DNA of 64,000 bases, taken from assembly GCA_000719105.1 (NCBI GenBank), contig JODX01000007.1, positions 62,001 through 126,000 on the forward strand, given 5' to 3'. Made by a program: the position numbers and the translations under genes. Of this stretch, positions 1 through 9,019 are shown one piece after another. Every line of letters begins with the position of its first letter. The first letter of the stretch is position 1. Under the pieces are notes generated by a model. That model did no database searches. It was not told where the DNA came from and saw only the letters and a program-made list of their open reading frames with translations. Source of the stretch: Streptomyces sclerotialus (GTDB lineage: Bacteria; Actinomycetota; Actinomycetes; Streptomycetales; Streptomycetaceae).

Positions 1-2320
1 TGCCCAGTTCCTCGTACTCGTCCCAGTACCGGTCCATCGCCTCGCCCCACCGCTCGGCGTCCCAGCCGGACTCGGCGTCCATCTCGCCGAGCTCGTCGAC
101 CTGGTCCAGTGCCGCGAGCTCGACCCGGCGGAACATGGCGTTGCGGACGAGGACCCGGAAGGCGCGCGCGTTGGCGGTGACCGGCTTGACCTGGTCGGCC
201 TTCTCCTGGGCCTCCTCGGCCGTCATCTCCTCCGGGTTGGCGAGCTGCTCCCACTCGTCCAGCAGGCTGGAGTCGACCTGGCGCACCATCTCGCCGAGCC
301 AGGCGATCAGGTCCTCCAGGTCGTCCGACTTCAGGTCGTCGGGGACGGTGTGCTCCAGGGCCTTGTAGGCGCTCGCGAGGTAGCGCAGCACGATGCCCTC
401 GGTGCGGGCGAGCTCGTAGAAGGAGACGAACTCGGTGAAGGACAGCGCCCGTTCGTACATGTCCCGGATGACGGACTTCGGCGACAGCGGGTGGTCGCCG
501 ACCCAGGGGTGGCTCTTGCGGTACGTGTTGTACGCGTGGAAGAGCGGCTCCTCCAGCGGCTTGGGGTAGCCGATGTCCTGGAGCCGCTCCATCCGCTCCT
601 CGTACTCGACGCCGTCCGCCTTCATCGCGGCCACGGCCTCGCCCCGCGCCTTGTTCTGCTGGGCGGCGAGGATCTGCCGCGGGTCGTCCAGCGTGGACTC
701 GACGACGGACACCATGTCCAGGGCGTACGAGGGCGACTCCGGGTCCAGCAGCTCGAACGCGGCCAGGGCGAACGTCGACAGGGGCTGGTTCAACGCGAAG
801 TCCTGCTGGAGGTCGACCGTGAGGCGCACGATGCGGCCCTCGGCGTCCGGCTCGTCGAGCTTCTCCACGATGCCGCCGTCCAGGAGCGAGCGGTAGATGG
901 CGATCGCCCGGCGGATGTGCCGCAGCTGCTGCTTGCGCGGCTCGTGGTTGTCCTCCAGCAGCCGCCGCATGGCCTCGAAGGCGTTGCCGGGGCGGGCGAT
1001 CACCGACAGCAGCATCGTGTGCGTCACCCGGAACCGGGAGGTCAGCGGCTCGGGCTCGGAGGCGATCAGCTTCTCGAAGGTGTTCTCCGTCCACCCGACG
1101 AAGCCCTCCGGCGCCTTCTTGCGGACGACCTTGCGGCGCTTCTTCGGGTCGTCGCCGGCCTTCGCGAGGGCCTTCTCGTTCTCGACGACGTGTTCCGGCG
1201 CCTGTGCCACCACGAAGCCGGCCGTGTCGAAGCCGGCGCGTCCGGCGCGCCCGGCGATCTGGTGGAACTCACGGGCGCGGAGGGTGCGCACCCGGTTGCC
1301 GTCGTACTTCGTCAGCGCCGTGAACAGCACGGTGCGGATGGGCACGTTCACGCCGACGCCGAGGGTGTCCGTGCCGCAGATGACCTTCAGCAGGCCGGCC
1401 TGGGCCAGCTTCTCCACCAGCCGCCGGTACTTGGGCAGCATGCCGGCGTGGTGGACACCGATTCCGTGCCGTACGTAGCGCGACAGATTGCGGCCGAACT
1501 TGGTGGTGAAGCGGAAGTTGCCGATCAGCTCGGCGATCTTGTCCTTCTCCTCGCGCGTGCACATGTTGATGCTCATCAGCGCCTGTGCCCGCTCCACCGC
1601 CTGGGCCTGGGTGAAGTGCACGATGTAGACGGGAGCCTGCTTGGTCTCCAGCAGCTCGGTGAGCGTCTCCGTGAGCGGCGTGACCCGGTACTCGTAGGAG
1701 AGGGGGACGGGCCGGGTCGCCGAGCGGACGACGGCGGTGGGGCGGCCCGTGCGCCGGGTGAGGTCCTTCTCGAACATCGAGACGTCGCCGAGTGTCGCCG
1801 ACATCAGCACGAACTGCGCCTGCGGCAGCTCCAGGATCGGGATCTGCCACGCCCAGCCGCGGTCCGCCTCCGCGTAGAAGTGGAACTCGTCCATCACGAC
1901 CTGGCCGACGTCCGCGTCCTTGCCGTCCCGCAGCGCGATGGACGCCAGCACCTCGGCGGTGCAGCAGATGACGGGTGCGTCGGCGTTCACGGAGGCGTCG
2001 CCGGTGAGCATGCCGACGTTCTCGGTGCCGAACAGCTTGCACAGCTCGAAGAACTTCTCCGAGACGAGCGCCTTGATCGGCGCCGTGTAGAAGGTGACCT
2101 CGTCCCGGGCGAGCGCCGCGAAGTGCGCACCGGCGGCGATCATGCTCTTGCCGGAGCCGGTGGGGGTCGAGACGATCACGTTCGCCCCGGAGACGACCTC
2201 GATCAGAGCCTCCTCCTGGTGCGGATAGAGCGTGAGACCGCGATCCTCCGCCCATGCCTCGAAGGCTTCATAGAGGGCGTCCGGGTCGGCGGTCTGCGGC
2301 AGCTGATCGATGAGGGTCAC
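1..2320 (-). CDS. DEAD/DEAH-box helicase, DUF3516 type (C-terminus outside window)
   Basis: Superfamily 2 ATP-dependent RNA/DNA helicase. The frame opens at GTG 2320 and is still open at base 1, giving about 773 residues with the C-terminus missing. Visible motifs in order: Walker A (STPTGSGKS, about residue 53), a DEAD-type box (MDEFHFY, about 145), motif III (LMSATLG, about 175) and motif VI (QIAGRAGRAG, about 357). A long C-terminal region follows, as in the actinobacterial DUF3516 helicases of roughly 830-850 residues, which are related to HelY/Ski2. An upstream ATG at 2328 runs into a stop after three codons, so GTG 2320 is the first usable start. It stands alone, divergent from the hydrolase at 2466. 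The helicase call is firm; its RNA substrate is unknown. Confidence 0.9.
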   Translation of the reverse strand, partial: MTLIDQLPQTADPDALYEAFEAWAEDRGLTLYPHQEEALIEVVSGANVIVSTPTGSGKSMIAAGAHFAALARDEVTFYTAPIKALVSEKFFELCKLFGTENVGMLTGDASVNADAPVICCTAEVLASIALRDGKDADVGQVVMDEFHFYAEADRGWAWQIPILELPQAQFVLMSATLGDVSMFEKDLTRRTGRPTAVVRSATRPVPLSYEYRVTPLTETLTELLETKQAPVYIVHFTQAQAVERAQALMSINMCTREEKDKIAELIGNFRFTTKFGRNLSRYVRHGIGVHHAGMLPKYRRLVEKLAQAGLLKVICGTDTLGVGVNVPIRTVLFTALTKYDGNRVRTLRAREFHQIAGRAGRAGFDTAGFVVAQAPEHVVENEKALAKAGDDPKKRRKVVRKKAPEGFVGWTENTFEKLIASEPEPLTSRFRVTHTMLLSVIARPGNAFEAMRRLLEDNHEPRKQQLRHIRRAIAIYRSLLDGGIVEKLDEPDAEGRIVRLTVDLQQDFALNQPLSTFALAAFELLDPESPSYALDMVSVVESTLDDPRQILAAQQNKARGEAVAAMKADGVEYEERMERLQDIGYPKPLEEPLFHAYNTYRKSHPWVGDHPLSPKSVIRDMYERALSFTEFVSFYELARTEGIVLRYLASAYKALEHTVPDDLKSDDLEDLIAWLGEMVRQVDSSLLDEWEQLANPEEMTAEEAQEKADQVKPVTANARAFRVLVRNAMFRRVELAALDQVDELGEMDAESGWDAERWGEAMDRYWDEYEELG

Positions 2321-2465
2321 GCCCCCATCTTGCCTGCCGTCCCACCCGATGCGGGAATCGGCCGCCGACGTGAAGATCACGAACGTTACGCTGGGGCGCC
2401 GACGCGGCGTCATCGCGCACGGTCAACCGGGCAGCGGCACAAGAGGAATGGGGCGGGGAGCGGCC

Positions 2466-3260
2466 ATGATGGGACCAGCACACTCACTGTCGGGGGCCGC
2501 CGCCTGGCTCGGCGTCGGAGCGGCCGCCGCCGCGGCCGGGCACCCGATGCCCTGGCCGGTCCTCCTGGTCGGCGCGCTGATCTGCGCCGGTGCCGCCCTC
2601 GCCCCGGACCTGGACCACAAGGCGGCCACCATCTCGCGGTCCTTCGGGCCCGTGTCGCGCTGGCTGTGCGAGATCGTCGACAAGCTGTCGTACGCCGTCT
2701 ACAAGGCGACCAAGAAGCCGGCCGACCCCAGACGCTCCGGTGGGCACCGCACCCTGACGCACACCTGGCTGTGGGCGGTGCTGATCGGCGCCCTCTGCTC
2801 CGTCACGGCGATCGCGGTGGACAGATGGGGCGTGCTCGTCATCCTCTTCGTGCACATGGTGCTCGCCATCGAAGGGCTGCTGTGGCGGGCGGCCCGCGGC
2901 TCCAGCAGCGACGTCCTGGTGTGGCTGCTGGCCGCCACCAGCGCCTGGATCCTCGCGGACATACTCGACCGGCCGGGCCACGGCTCCGACTGGCTGTTCA
3001 CGGCGCCGGGCCAGGAGTACCTGTGGCTGGGGCTGCCGGTCGTTCTCGGTGCGCTGGTGCACGACCTGGGCGACGCGCTGACGGTCTCCGGCTGCCCGGT
3101 CCTGTGGCCGATACCGGTGGGCCGCAAACGCTGGTACCCCGTCGGTCCGCCGAAGGGCATGCGGTTCCGCGCGGGCAGCTGGGTCGAGCTGAAGGTGCTG
3201 ATGCCCGTGTTCATGGTGCTCGGCGGAGTGGGCGGGGCGGCGGCACTCAACGTCATATGA
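2466..3260 (+). CDS. Metal-dependent membrane hydrolase, DUF457/YdjM family
   Basis: Integral membrane protein of 264 residues resembling the LexA-regulated, membrane-bound metal-dependent hydrolase family (YdjM/DUF457). The family's polar motifs are present between hydrophobic segments: an N-terminal H in the first helix (PAHSLSG), PDLDHK near residue 47, and a GGHRTLTHT cluster near 95, followed by about four more membrane segments and a late VHDLGDALT motif. The H and D residues are the expected metal ligands. Two adjacent ATGs (2466 and 2469) follow a GGAG at 2457-2460; 2466 is chosen. The reading frame is open further upstream but without a ribosome site. Single gene, convergent with rpmE2. 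The real substrate of this family is not known. Confidence 0.85.
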   Translation: MMGPAHSLSGAAAWLGVGAAAAAAGHPMPWPVLLVGALICAGAALAPDLDHKAATISRSFGPVSRWLCEIVDKLSYAVYKATKKPADPRRSGGHRTLTHTWLWAVLIGALCSVTAIAVDRWGVLVILFVHMVLAIEGLLWRAARGSSSDVLVWLLAATSAWILADILDRPGHGSDWLFTAPGQEYLWLGLPVVLGALVHDLGDALTVSGCPVLWPIPVGRKRWYPVGPPKGMRFRAGSWVELKVLMPVFMVLGGVGGAAALNVI

Positions 3261-3327
3261 GCGGCGGGGCGCGCCTGACGCCGAAGCCCGGTCGGCGCCC
3301 AGCCACAGCCGGAGCCCGGTCGGCGGC

Positions 3328-3606
3328 TCAGCCGGTCCCCGTACCCGTGCCGCCGTCGCCGCCCTGGCCGCCGTACCGCCGCTCGAACTGCGCGATCCGC
3401 CCCTCCGTGTCCACGGTCCGTGCCCTGCCCGTGTAGAAGGGGTGGCTCTCCGAGGAGATCTCGACGTCCACGACCGGGTACGTCTCCCCGTCGTCCCACT
3501 CAATGGTCCGGTCACTGGTGGCGGTCGACCGGGTGAGGAAGGCGTATCCGGCGGCGCGGTCGCGGAAGACGACCGGGTGGTAGTCGGGCTGCTTTTCCTG
3601 CTGCAT
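3328..3606 (-). CDS. rpmE2: 50S ribosomal protein L31 type B
   Basis: 92-residue paralogue of ribosomal protein L31. The typical type B features are present: an N-terminal DYHPVVFRD, the central [20 protein letters not shown] segment, SHPFYTG, and a FERRYG tail. It lacks the four zinc-binding cysteines of type A L31, so it is the zinc-independent version that replaces the zinc-loaded protein under zinc starvation. Such genes are usually repressed by Zur. I looked upstream of ATG 3606 for the AT-rich Zur palindrome and saw none; the leader instead has GC-rich repeats of a GGTGCTCG type. A Gly-Gly-Thr-rich tail of about 14 residues extends past the usual end. Confidence 0.92.
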   Translation of the reverse strand: MQQEKQPDYHPVVFRDRAAGYAFLTRSTATSDRTIEWDDGETYPVVDVEISSESHPFYTGRARTVDTEGRIAQFERRYGGQGGDGGTGTGTG

Positions 3607-3683
3607 GGGTGCTCCTTCGCGGTGCTCGGGGCGCTCGGGGTGCTCGCGGTGCGGGAGGCGGCGCGGCCGTGCGGACGGCGGCG

Positions 3684-4160
3684 TCAGCCGGACGGGGGCA
3701 GCGTGTCCTCGTCGACGATGTGCATCGCGGCCTCCTCGGCCGAGGAGGCCGCGCCGTCGATACCCACGTCGGTCGCGACCAGGTCCTTCTCCTCGTCCTC
3801 GTGCGCACCCTCGTCGGGTGCGACGAGACGGCCGGCGCGGACGGCGCCCACCTCGTTGTCCAGGGGTTCCCCGTCCGTGTCCACACAGTCGCCGATGCCG
3901 TCCCCTTCGGGCGGTGCGACGTCCGGGAGCTCCTCCGCGAGCCGCTGGTCCAGTGTCTCGCCCTGCCGTCGCTCCGCGGCCGTCACACCGGCGTGCTCCA
4001 CGGCCCACGGTTTCTCGGGCGGTGAGTAACCGCGCTCGAGCGGATTGTCCACCCCGTCGTTCTCCAGGGTGTCCTCGGCGTCCAGCAGTCCCGCGTCGTC
4101 CTGGATCTCGGACGCGTCGGGCTGGTAGACGTCGTCGCCCCATCCTGCGGCGCTGTTCAC
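3684..4160 (-). CDS. DUF5709 family protein
   Basis: Acidic, soluble 158-residue protein of the actinobacterial DUF5709 family, whose function is unknown. The family pattern is visible: the start [16 protein letters not shown], a central [20 protein letters not shown] and the conserved [11 protein letters not shown] stretch, followed by an acidic tail. Start chosen at GTG 4160, preceded by a GGAAGGCAAGG-type ribosome site; a longer frame exists upstream but has low-complexity, non-family sequence. The neighbour downstream is rpmE2 (77 bp gap), but nothing suggests a shared function. No signal peptide or membrane segment. Confidence 0.85.
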   Translation of the reverse strand: MNSAAGWGDDVYQPDASEIQDDAGLLDAEDTLENDGVDNPLERGYSPPEKPWAVEHAGVTAAERRQGETLDQRLAEELPDVAPPEGDGIGDCVDTDGEPLDNEVGAVRAGRLVAPDEGAHEDEEKDLVATDVGIDGAASSAEEAAMHIVDEDTLPPSG

Positions 4161-4241
4161 GGCCTTGCCTTCCGTCGGTGGAGTGGAACCGGTGCACTCT
4201 CCAGCGTTCCACCGCTGTTCGAACTCATGCAACGGCAGTGC

Positions 4242-4271
4242 CCGGGGGCGGGCCGGCGGGCCCGCCCCCGG
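4242..4271 (-). terminator. Hairpin terminator of the ABC exporter operon
   Basis: Perfect 13-bp stem (CCGGGGGCGGGCC, 4-nt loop GGCG, then its complement) located 27 bp after the stop of the minus-strand ABC gene ending at 4299. No T-run follows, as is common in Streptomyces. Confidence 0.75.
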
Positions 4272-4298
4272 CGGCTGTGTCCGGCGCATTCCGCCTGG

Positions 4299-6080
4299 TC
4301 AGCCGTGCCAGGACCGCCACAGCGCCGCGTACGCGCCGTCGGCGGCCACCAGCTCGTCATGGCTGCCCAGCTCGCTGATGCGGCCGTTCTCGACGACGGC
4401 GATGACGTCGGCGTCGTGCGCGGTGTGCAGCCGGTGGGCGATGGCGACGACGGTGCGGCCGTCGAGGACGCGGGCGAGGGAACGCTCCAGGTGGCGGGCC
4501 GCGCGCGGGTCGAGGAGCGAGGTCGCCTCGTCCAGGACCAGCGTGTGCGGATCGGCCAGCACCAGCCGGGCCAGCGCGATCTGCTGGGCCTGCGCCGGGG
4601 TGAGCGCGAGCCCGCCCGAGCCGACCTCGGTGTCCAGGCCCTCGTCCAGCGCGCGGGCCCAGCCGTCCGCGTCGACCGCGCCGAGGGCCGCCCACAGCTC
4701 GGCGTCGGCCGCGTCCGTGCGGGCCAGCAGGAGGTTGTCCCGCAGGGAGCCCACGAAGACGTGGTGCTCCTGGTTGACGAGAGCCACATGGGAGCGGACG
4801 TCCTCGGCGGGCATCCGGGACAGTTCGGCTCCGCCGAGGGTGACCTTGCCGCTCCGGGGCCCGTAGATCCCGGCGAGCAGCCGGCCCAGCGTGGACTTGC
4901 CCGCGCCGGACGGGCCGACCAGGGCCAGCCGGGTGCCGGGCGCGACGCCCAGGGTCACCTCGCGCAGCACGTCGACGCCCGGCCGGTAACCGAAGCGCAC
5001 GTCGTCCGCGCGCACGTCGCGCCCGTCGGGGGCCACCGCGGCGTCCCCCTCGTGCGGCGCGATGTCCCGTACGCCCACCAGCCGGGCCAGCGACACCTGG
5101 GCGACCTGGAGCTCGTCGTACCAGCGCAGGATCAGGCCCACCGGGTCGACGAGCATCTGCGCGATGAGGGCGGCCGTGGTGAGCTGCCCGACGCCGATCC
5201 AGCCCTGGAGCACGAAGACCCCGCCGAGCATCAGGACCGAGCCGAGGACCGTGACGTGCGTGATGTTGATGACCGGGAACAGCACCGAGCGCAGGTACAA
5301 CGTGTACCGTTCCCACGCTGTCCACTCGGAGATCCGCCGGTCCGACAGCTCGATCCGGCGCTCGCCGAGCCGGTGGGCCTCGACGGTGCGGCCGGCGTCC
5401 ACGGTCTCGGCGAGGGCGGCGGCGACGGCGGCGTACCCGGCGGCCTCCGACCGGTAGGCGGCGGGCGCGCGCCGGAAGTACCAGCGGCAGCCCACCACCA
5501 GCAGCGGCACGGCGACCAGTACGGCTGGCGCGAGCGGCGGCGCGGTCACGGCGAGGCCGCCGAGCAGCAGCCCCACCCACACCACACCGATGGTGAGCTG
5601 CGGCACGGCCTCGCGCATCGCGTTGGCCAGTCGGTCGACGTCCGTGGTGATCCGGGACAGCAGATCACCCGTCCCGGCCCGCTCGAGCACGCCCGGCGGC
5701 AGCCCCACGGACCGGACGAGGAAGTCCTCGCGCAGATCGGCCAGCATCCGCTCGCCGAGCACGGCGCCGCGCAGCCGCACCTGCCGTACGAACACGGCCT
5801 GGACGACGAGGGCGGCGACGAACAGTCCGGCCGTGAGCTCCAGACGCAGATCGCGGGCGTCCTCGGAGACACGCTCGACGAGCCCGCCGAGCAGGTAGGG
5901 ACCGGCCATCGAGGCGATGACGGCGACGGTGTTGACGGTGACGAGCAGGACGAAGGCCCGTCTGTGGCGGCTTATCAGCTCACCGACGTAGGCCCGTACG
6001 GTGCGGGACGAGCCGACGGGCAGGGTGTTCGCCGTGGTCGGGGCGGCCGGGTCGTGGGCCGGTGGCGCCAGGCCGATCAT
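4299..6080 (-). CDS. ABC exporter half-transporter, subunit 2 (canonical Walker A, degenerate signature)
   Basis: 593-residue membrane-domain/ATPase half-transporter: about six membrane helices in residues 1-310, then the nucleotide-binding domain. Walker A (GPSGAGKS) is near residue 388 and Walker B with its catalytic glutamate (LVLDEATS) near 515, but the ABC signature, normally LSGGQ, reads LTPAQ near 493. Its partner at 6077-7864 has the mirror-image defects, so the pair should form one competent and one degenerate ATP site, as in asymmetric heterodimeric exporters such as the TM287/288 or BmrCD type. Start ATG 6080 overlaps the partner's stop (ATGA), implying translational coupling. An earlier in-frame start would lie inside the partner. 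Substrate unknown. Confidence 0.9.
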   Translation of the reverse strand: MIGLAPPAHDPAAPTTANTLPVGSSRTVRAYVGELISRHRRAFVLLVTVNTVAVIASMAGPYLLGGLVERVSEDARDLRLELTAGLFVAALVVQAVFVRQVRLRGAVLGERMLADLREDFLVRSVGLPPGVLERAGTGDLLSRITTDVDRLANAMREAVPQLTIGVVWVGLLLGGLAVTAPPLAPAVLVAVPLLVVGCRWYFRRAPAAYRSEAAGYAAVAAALAETVDAGRTVEAHRLGERRIELSDRRISEWTAWERYTLYLRSVLFPVINITHVTVLGSVLMLGGVFVLQGWIGVGQLTTAALIAQMLVDPVGLILRWYDELQVAQVSLARLVGVRDIAPHEGDAAVAPDGRDVRADDVRFGYRPGVDVLREVTLGVAPGTRLALVGPSGAGKSTLGRLLAGIYGPRSGKVTLGGAELSRMPAEDVRSHVALVNQEHHVFVGSLRDNLLLARTDAADAELWAALGAVDADGWARALDEGLDTEVGSGGLALTPAQAQQIALARLVLADPHTLVLDEATSLLDPRAARHLERSLARVLDGRTVVAIAHRLHTAHDADVIAVVENGRISELGSHDELVAADGAYAALWRSWHG

Positions 6081-7864
6081 GCTGTCTCCTCGATCTCTTC
6101 CAGTTCCGCGAGCACACCGCGCACGGCGGCCTCCTCGTCGGTCTCGCGGGTGACGACCGCCCGGTACCGGGGTTCGGTGCGCACCAGATCGCGGTGCGGG
6201 CCGACCGCGGCGACGGTTCCCTCGTGGACGAGGACAACCCGCTCCGCCCGGTCCAGGAGCAGGGGCGAAGTGGTGAACACGACCGTCGTGCGGCCCGCCC
6301 GGAAGGAGCGGACGCCCTCGGCGATCCGGGCCTCGGTGTGCGAGTCGACGGCGGACGTCGGCTCGTCCAGGACGAGCACCTGGGGATCCGTGAGCAGCGA
6401 CCGGGCGAGCGCGAGGCGCTGCCGCTGGCCGCCGGAGAGGGACCGGCCGCGTTCGGTGATCCGCGCGTCCAGCGGGTCGGCGGCGTCGAGCGAGCCCTGG
6501 ACGAGGGAGTCCAGGACGTCCCCGCACTGCGCGGCGGCCAGCGCCTCCTCGGGGCCGACGGCACCCGAGGCGGGCACGTCCAGCAGCTCGCGCAGCGAAC
6601 CCGACAGCAGCACCGGGTCCTTGTCCTGCACCAGGACGGCCGTGCGGGCGCAGGAGAGCGGCAGCTCATCGAGCGGAACGCCGCCGAGGAGCACCGAGGT
6701 GCCCTCCTCGGACGGGTGCCCGCCCAGCCGCTCCGCCAGCCGCCCCGCCTCGTCCGGGTCGCCGCACACCACGGCGGTGAACCGCCCGGCGGGCGCGAGC
6801 AGCCCGGTCGCCGGGTCGTACAGATCACCGGACGGCACGACGGCCTCGCGCGTTCCCCCGGTGTCCGTGGCCCGCTCCAGGGACAGCACCCGGGCGGCCC
6901 GCTTGGCCGACGGCCGCGAGAAGGAGTACGCCATCGCGATCTCCTCGAAGTGCCGGAGCGGGTAGGTCAGCAGGGTGACGGCGCTGTACACGGTGACCAG
7001 TTCGCCGACCGTGACGCGGCCCTCGCGGGCCAGCCCCACGCCGTACCAGACGACCCCGATCAGCAGCAGCCCCGGCAGCAGCACCTGGATCGCCGCGATG
7101 AGCGCCCACATCCGGGCGCTGCGCACGGCGGCGTGGCGCACCTCCTGCGAGGCCCGGCGGTAGCGCTCCAGGAACAGTTCCTCGCCGCCGATGCCGCGCA
7201 GGACGCGCAGCCCCGCGACGGTGTCGGAGGCGAGTTCGGTGGCGCGCCCGGCCTTCTCGCGCTGGACGTCGGCGCGCCGGGTCGCCCTGGGCAGCAGTGG
7301 CAGGACGGCGAGCGCGAGTACGGGTACGCCCACGGCGACGACGATCCCGAGGGCCGGCTGGTACACGAGCAGGCCGACGCAGACCAGCACGACGGTGAGC
7401 GCCGCCGCGGTGAACCGCGACAGTGCCTCGACGAACCAGCCGATCTTCTCGACGTCACCGGTGGACACCGCCACCACTTCCCCGGCGGCCACGCGCCGGG
7501 TCAATGCCGAGCCCAGCGCGGCGGTCCTGCGGGCCAGCAACTGCTGGACGCGCGCCGCGGCGGTGATCCAGTTGGTGACCGCCGCACGGTGCAGGAAGGT
7601 GTCGCCCACCGCGATGCCCGCACCGCACAGGGCCATCAGCCCACCAGCGGCGGCGAGCCCGGAACCGGAGCGGTCGACGACGGCCTGCACGGCGAGGCCG
7701 ACGCAGAACGGCAGCCCGCACACGGCCGAGAAGTGCAGCACGCCCCAGGCGAGGGACTTCAGCTGCCCGCCCAGCTGATGACGGAAGAGCCACCGCAGGA
7801 AGCGGGGCCCCGAGCGCGCGTCCGGCACGCCCGGGTCGGGAAACGGAAGGTCTTGGATCTGCAT
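6077..7864 (-). CDS. ABC exporter half-transporter, subunit 1 (degenerate Walker A, canonical signature)
   Basis: 595-residue ABC exporter subunit, first gene of a two-gene operon. Membrane helices occupy roughly residues 40-320. The ATPase domain keeps the signature (LSGGQRQR, about 475) and Walker B (LVLDEPTS, about 497), but where Walker A is expected (about 368) it reads CGDPDEAGR, with no GKS/T. It therefore cannot bind ATP normally in its own P-loop but can supply the signature to the partner's site. Start ATG 7864 is preceded by a 10-bp tandem repeat region; a longer frame upstream is probably untranslated leader. Next to it, divergently, is an unrelated YkuD lipoprotein. Family call is firm; substrate unknown. 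Confidence 0.9.
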   Translation of the reverse strand: MQIQDLPFPDPGVPDARSGPRFLRWLFRHQLGGQLKSLAWGVLHFSAVCGLPFCVGLAVQAVVDRSGSGLAAAGGLMALCGAGIAVGDTFLHRAAVTNWITAAARVQQLLARRTAALGSALTRRVAAGEVVAVSTGDVEKIGWFVEALSRFTAAALTVVLVCVGLLVYQPALGIVVAVGVPVLALAVLPLLPRATRRADVQREKAGRATELASDTVAGLRVLRGIGGEELFLERYRRASQEVRHAAVRSARMWALIAAIQVLLPGLLLIGVVWYGVGLAREGRVTVGELVTVYSAVTLLTYPLRHFEEIAMAYSFSRPSAKRAARVLSLERATDTGGTREAVVPSGDLYDPATGLLAPAGRFTAVVCGDPDEAGRLAERLGGHPSEEGTSVLLGGVPLDELPLSCARTAVLVQDKDPVLLSGSLRELLDVPASGAVGPEEALAAAQCGDVLDSLVQGSLDAADPLDARITERGRSLSGGQRQRLALARSLLTDPQVLVLDEPTSAVDSHTEARIAEGVRSFRAGRTTVVFTTSPLLLDRAERVVLVHEGTVAAVGPHRDLVRTEPRYRAVVTRETDEEAAVRGVLAELEEIEETA

Positions 7865-7898
7865 GACGTCCCAGTGGCTCGTATCAGAGGTCGTGTCG

Positions 7899-7938
7899 GG
7901 TCGAGCGAGGTCGAGTGCGGTCGAGTGGGGTCGGGAGA
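7899..7938. repeat. Four tandem copies of a 10-bp unit upstream of the ABC operon
   Basis: Four consecutive units of the form GGTCGAGYGN/GGTCGGGAGA lie 35-74 bp upstream of ATG 7864. The rest of the 338-bp divergent gap 7865-8202 holds a CGTCAC...GTGACG inverted pair near 8047-8085 but no recognisable gene. Confidence 0.7.
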
Positions 7939-8202
7939 GGCGCGTGAGGTCGTGAAGGGATGGATGGGGCAGCGGGTGGAAGGACCATGCGCGCGTCGGC
8001 CGGAAGCGACCGACCGGCGAGGGCCGCAGGAAACCGTGCAAGGTTCCGTCACCGTGTGTCCGGAGGCAAACGGTTTTCCGTGACGAGGTAAAGATTCGGC
8101 CCGGATCCCCGCGCACGGGCGGGACGGGCGGGGGCGCGGGCCGCCGGGGCGGCGTGCGGTGCGACGATGGAGCGCATGCGGACAGGCGGTAGGAGTGGCG
8201 TG

Positions 8203-8940
8203 ATGCGCGCACGGGTCGCGGCAGCGGCGTGCGGCGTACTGGTGATGTCCCTGGCCGGATGCGGCGGTTCGGACGGCGGAGGCGGTACGGACGCCGGGGC
8301 GAAACCCGGCAGTACGGCCGACGGCACGACCGGCCGGGCCAAGGCCGGCACCACCGGCCTCGAGCGCATCCCGGACGTGGGTGATCGCCTGCAGAAACGC
8401 ATCCCCGCCGACTCCCGCCAGGTCGTGGCCGTCTACGGCGAGGGGAGGGACGACGCGGACTCCACCGTCGTCCTCTACACGAAGAAGGGCTCCACCTGGG
8501 AACGGACCCGTAGCTGGCAGGGGCACAACGGCAAGAAGGGCTGGACGACGGACCACCGGGAGGGCGACAAGCGCAGCCCTGTGGGGGTGTTCACGCTCAG
8601 CGACGCGGGCGGCGTCCTGGCCGACCCCGGTGCGAAGCTGCCGTACACCGAGTCCGCGTCCTTCCAGGCCCCCCGGTACTGGGCGAAGTCGCACTGGCAT
8701 GACTTCGACTACGTCATCGCCATCGACTACAACCGGGTCAAGGGCACCTCGCCGAACGACCCGACCCGCCCGGAGGGCCAGTCCAAGGGCGGCAGCATCT
8801 GGCTGCACATGGACCACGGCAGCGGGACGTCCGCGTGCGTGAGCCTGTCCAAGTCCGGCATGGAGTACCTGCTGCGCACCCTCGATCCCGACCAGCACCC
8901 GGTGATCGTGATGGGGGACAGGGCGGAGCTGAAGGCGTGA
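8203..8940 (+). CDS. L,D-transpeptidase-fold (YkuD) lipoprotein
   Basis: 245-residue exported lipoprotein. The N-terminus is a short basic-hydrophobic signal ending in the lipobox LAGC, so the mature protein is attached to the membrane at that Cys. The C-terminal half matches the YkuD L,D-transpeptidase fold: a SPVGVF strand, and the catalytic pattern H (about 202)...GSGTSACVS with Cys at about 212. Such enzymes form or edit 3-3 peptidoglycan cross-links, although this subgroup is not characterised. Start: ATG 8203, 7 nt after AGGAG (8191-8195); GTG 8200 and ATGs at 8167 and 8176 are in frame but would spoil the signal peptide. Monocistronic, with a strong hairpin right after it. Confidence 0.8.
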   Translation: MRARVAAAACGVLVMSLAGCGGSDGGGGTDAGAKPGSTADGTTGRAKAGTTGLERIPDVGDRLQKRIPADSRQVVAVYGEGRDDADSTVVLYTKKGSTWERTRSWQGHNGKKGWTTDHREGDKRSPVGVFTLSDAGGVLADPGAKLPYTESASFQAPRYWAKSHWHDFDYVIAIDYNRVKGTSPNDPTRPEGQSKGGSIWLHMDHGSGTSACVSLSKSGMEYLLRTLDPDQHPVIVMGDRAELKA

Positions 8941-8944
8941 GAGG

Positions 8945-8971
8945 CACAGCGGCACAGCGGGTGCCGCTGTG
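8945..8971 (+). terminator. Hairpin after the YkuD lipoprotein gene
   Basis: Perfect 11-bp stem CACAGCGGCAC with a 5-nt loop, starting 5 bp after the TGA at 8940. Confidence 0.75.
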
Positions 8972-9019
8972 ATCCGAGGTGCCATTGCGGTCGGTGCCGA
9001 CTTCCCATAGAACACCGGC

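Noticed and set aside
350..3436. A 1028-codon open frame on the plus strand
   Set aside because: It is antisense to the helicase and only open because stop codons are rare in high-GC DNA; the minus-strand frame has all the helicase motifs.
3607..3683. Zur box upstream of rpmE2
   Set aside because: I looked for the AT-rich palindrome of Zur sites; the leader has only GC-rich repeats.
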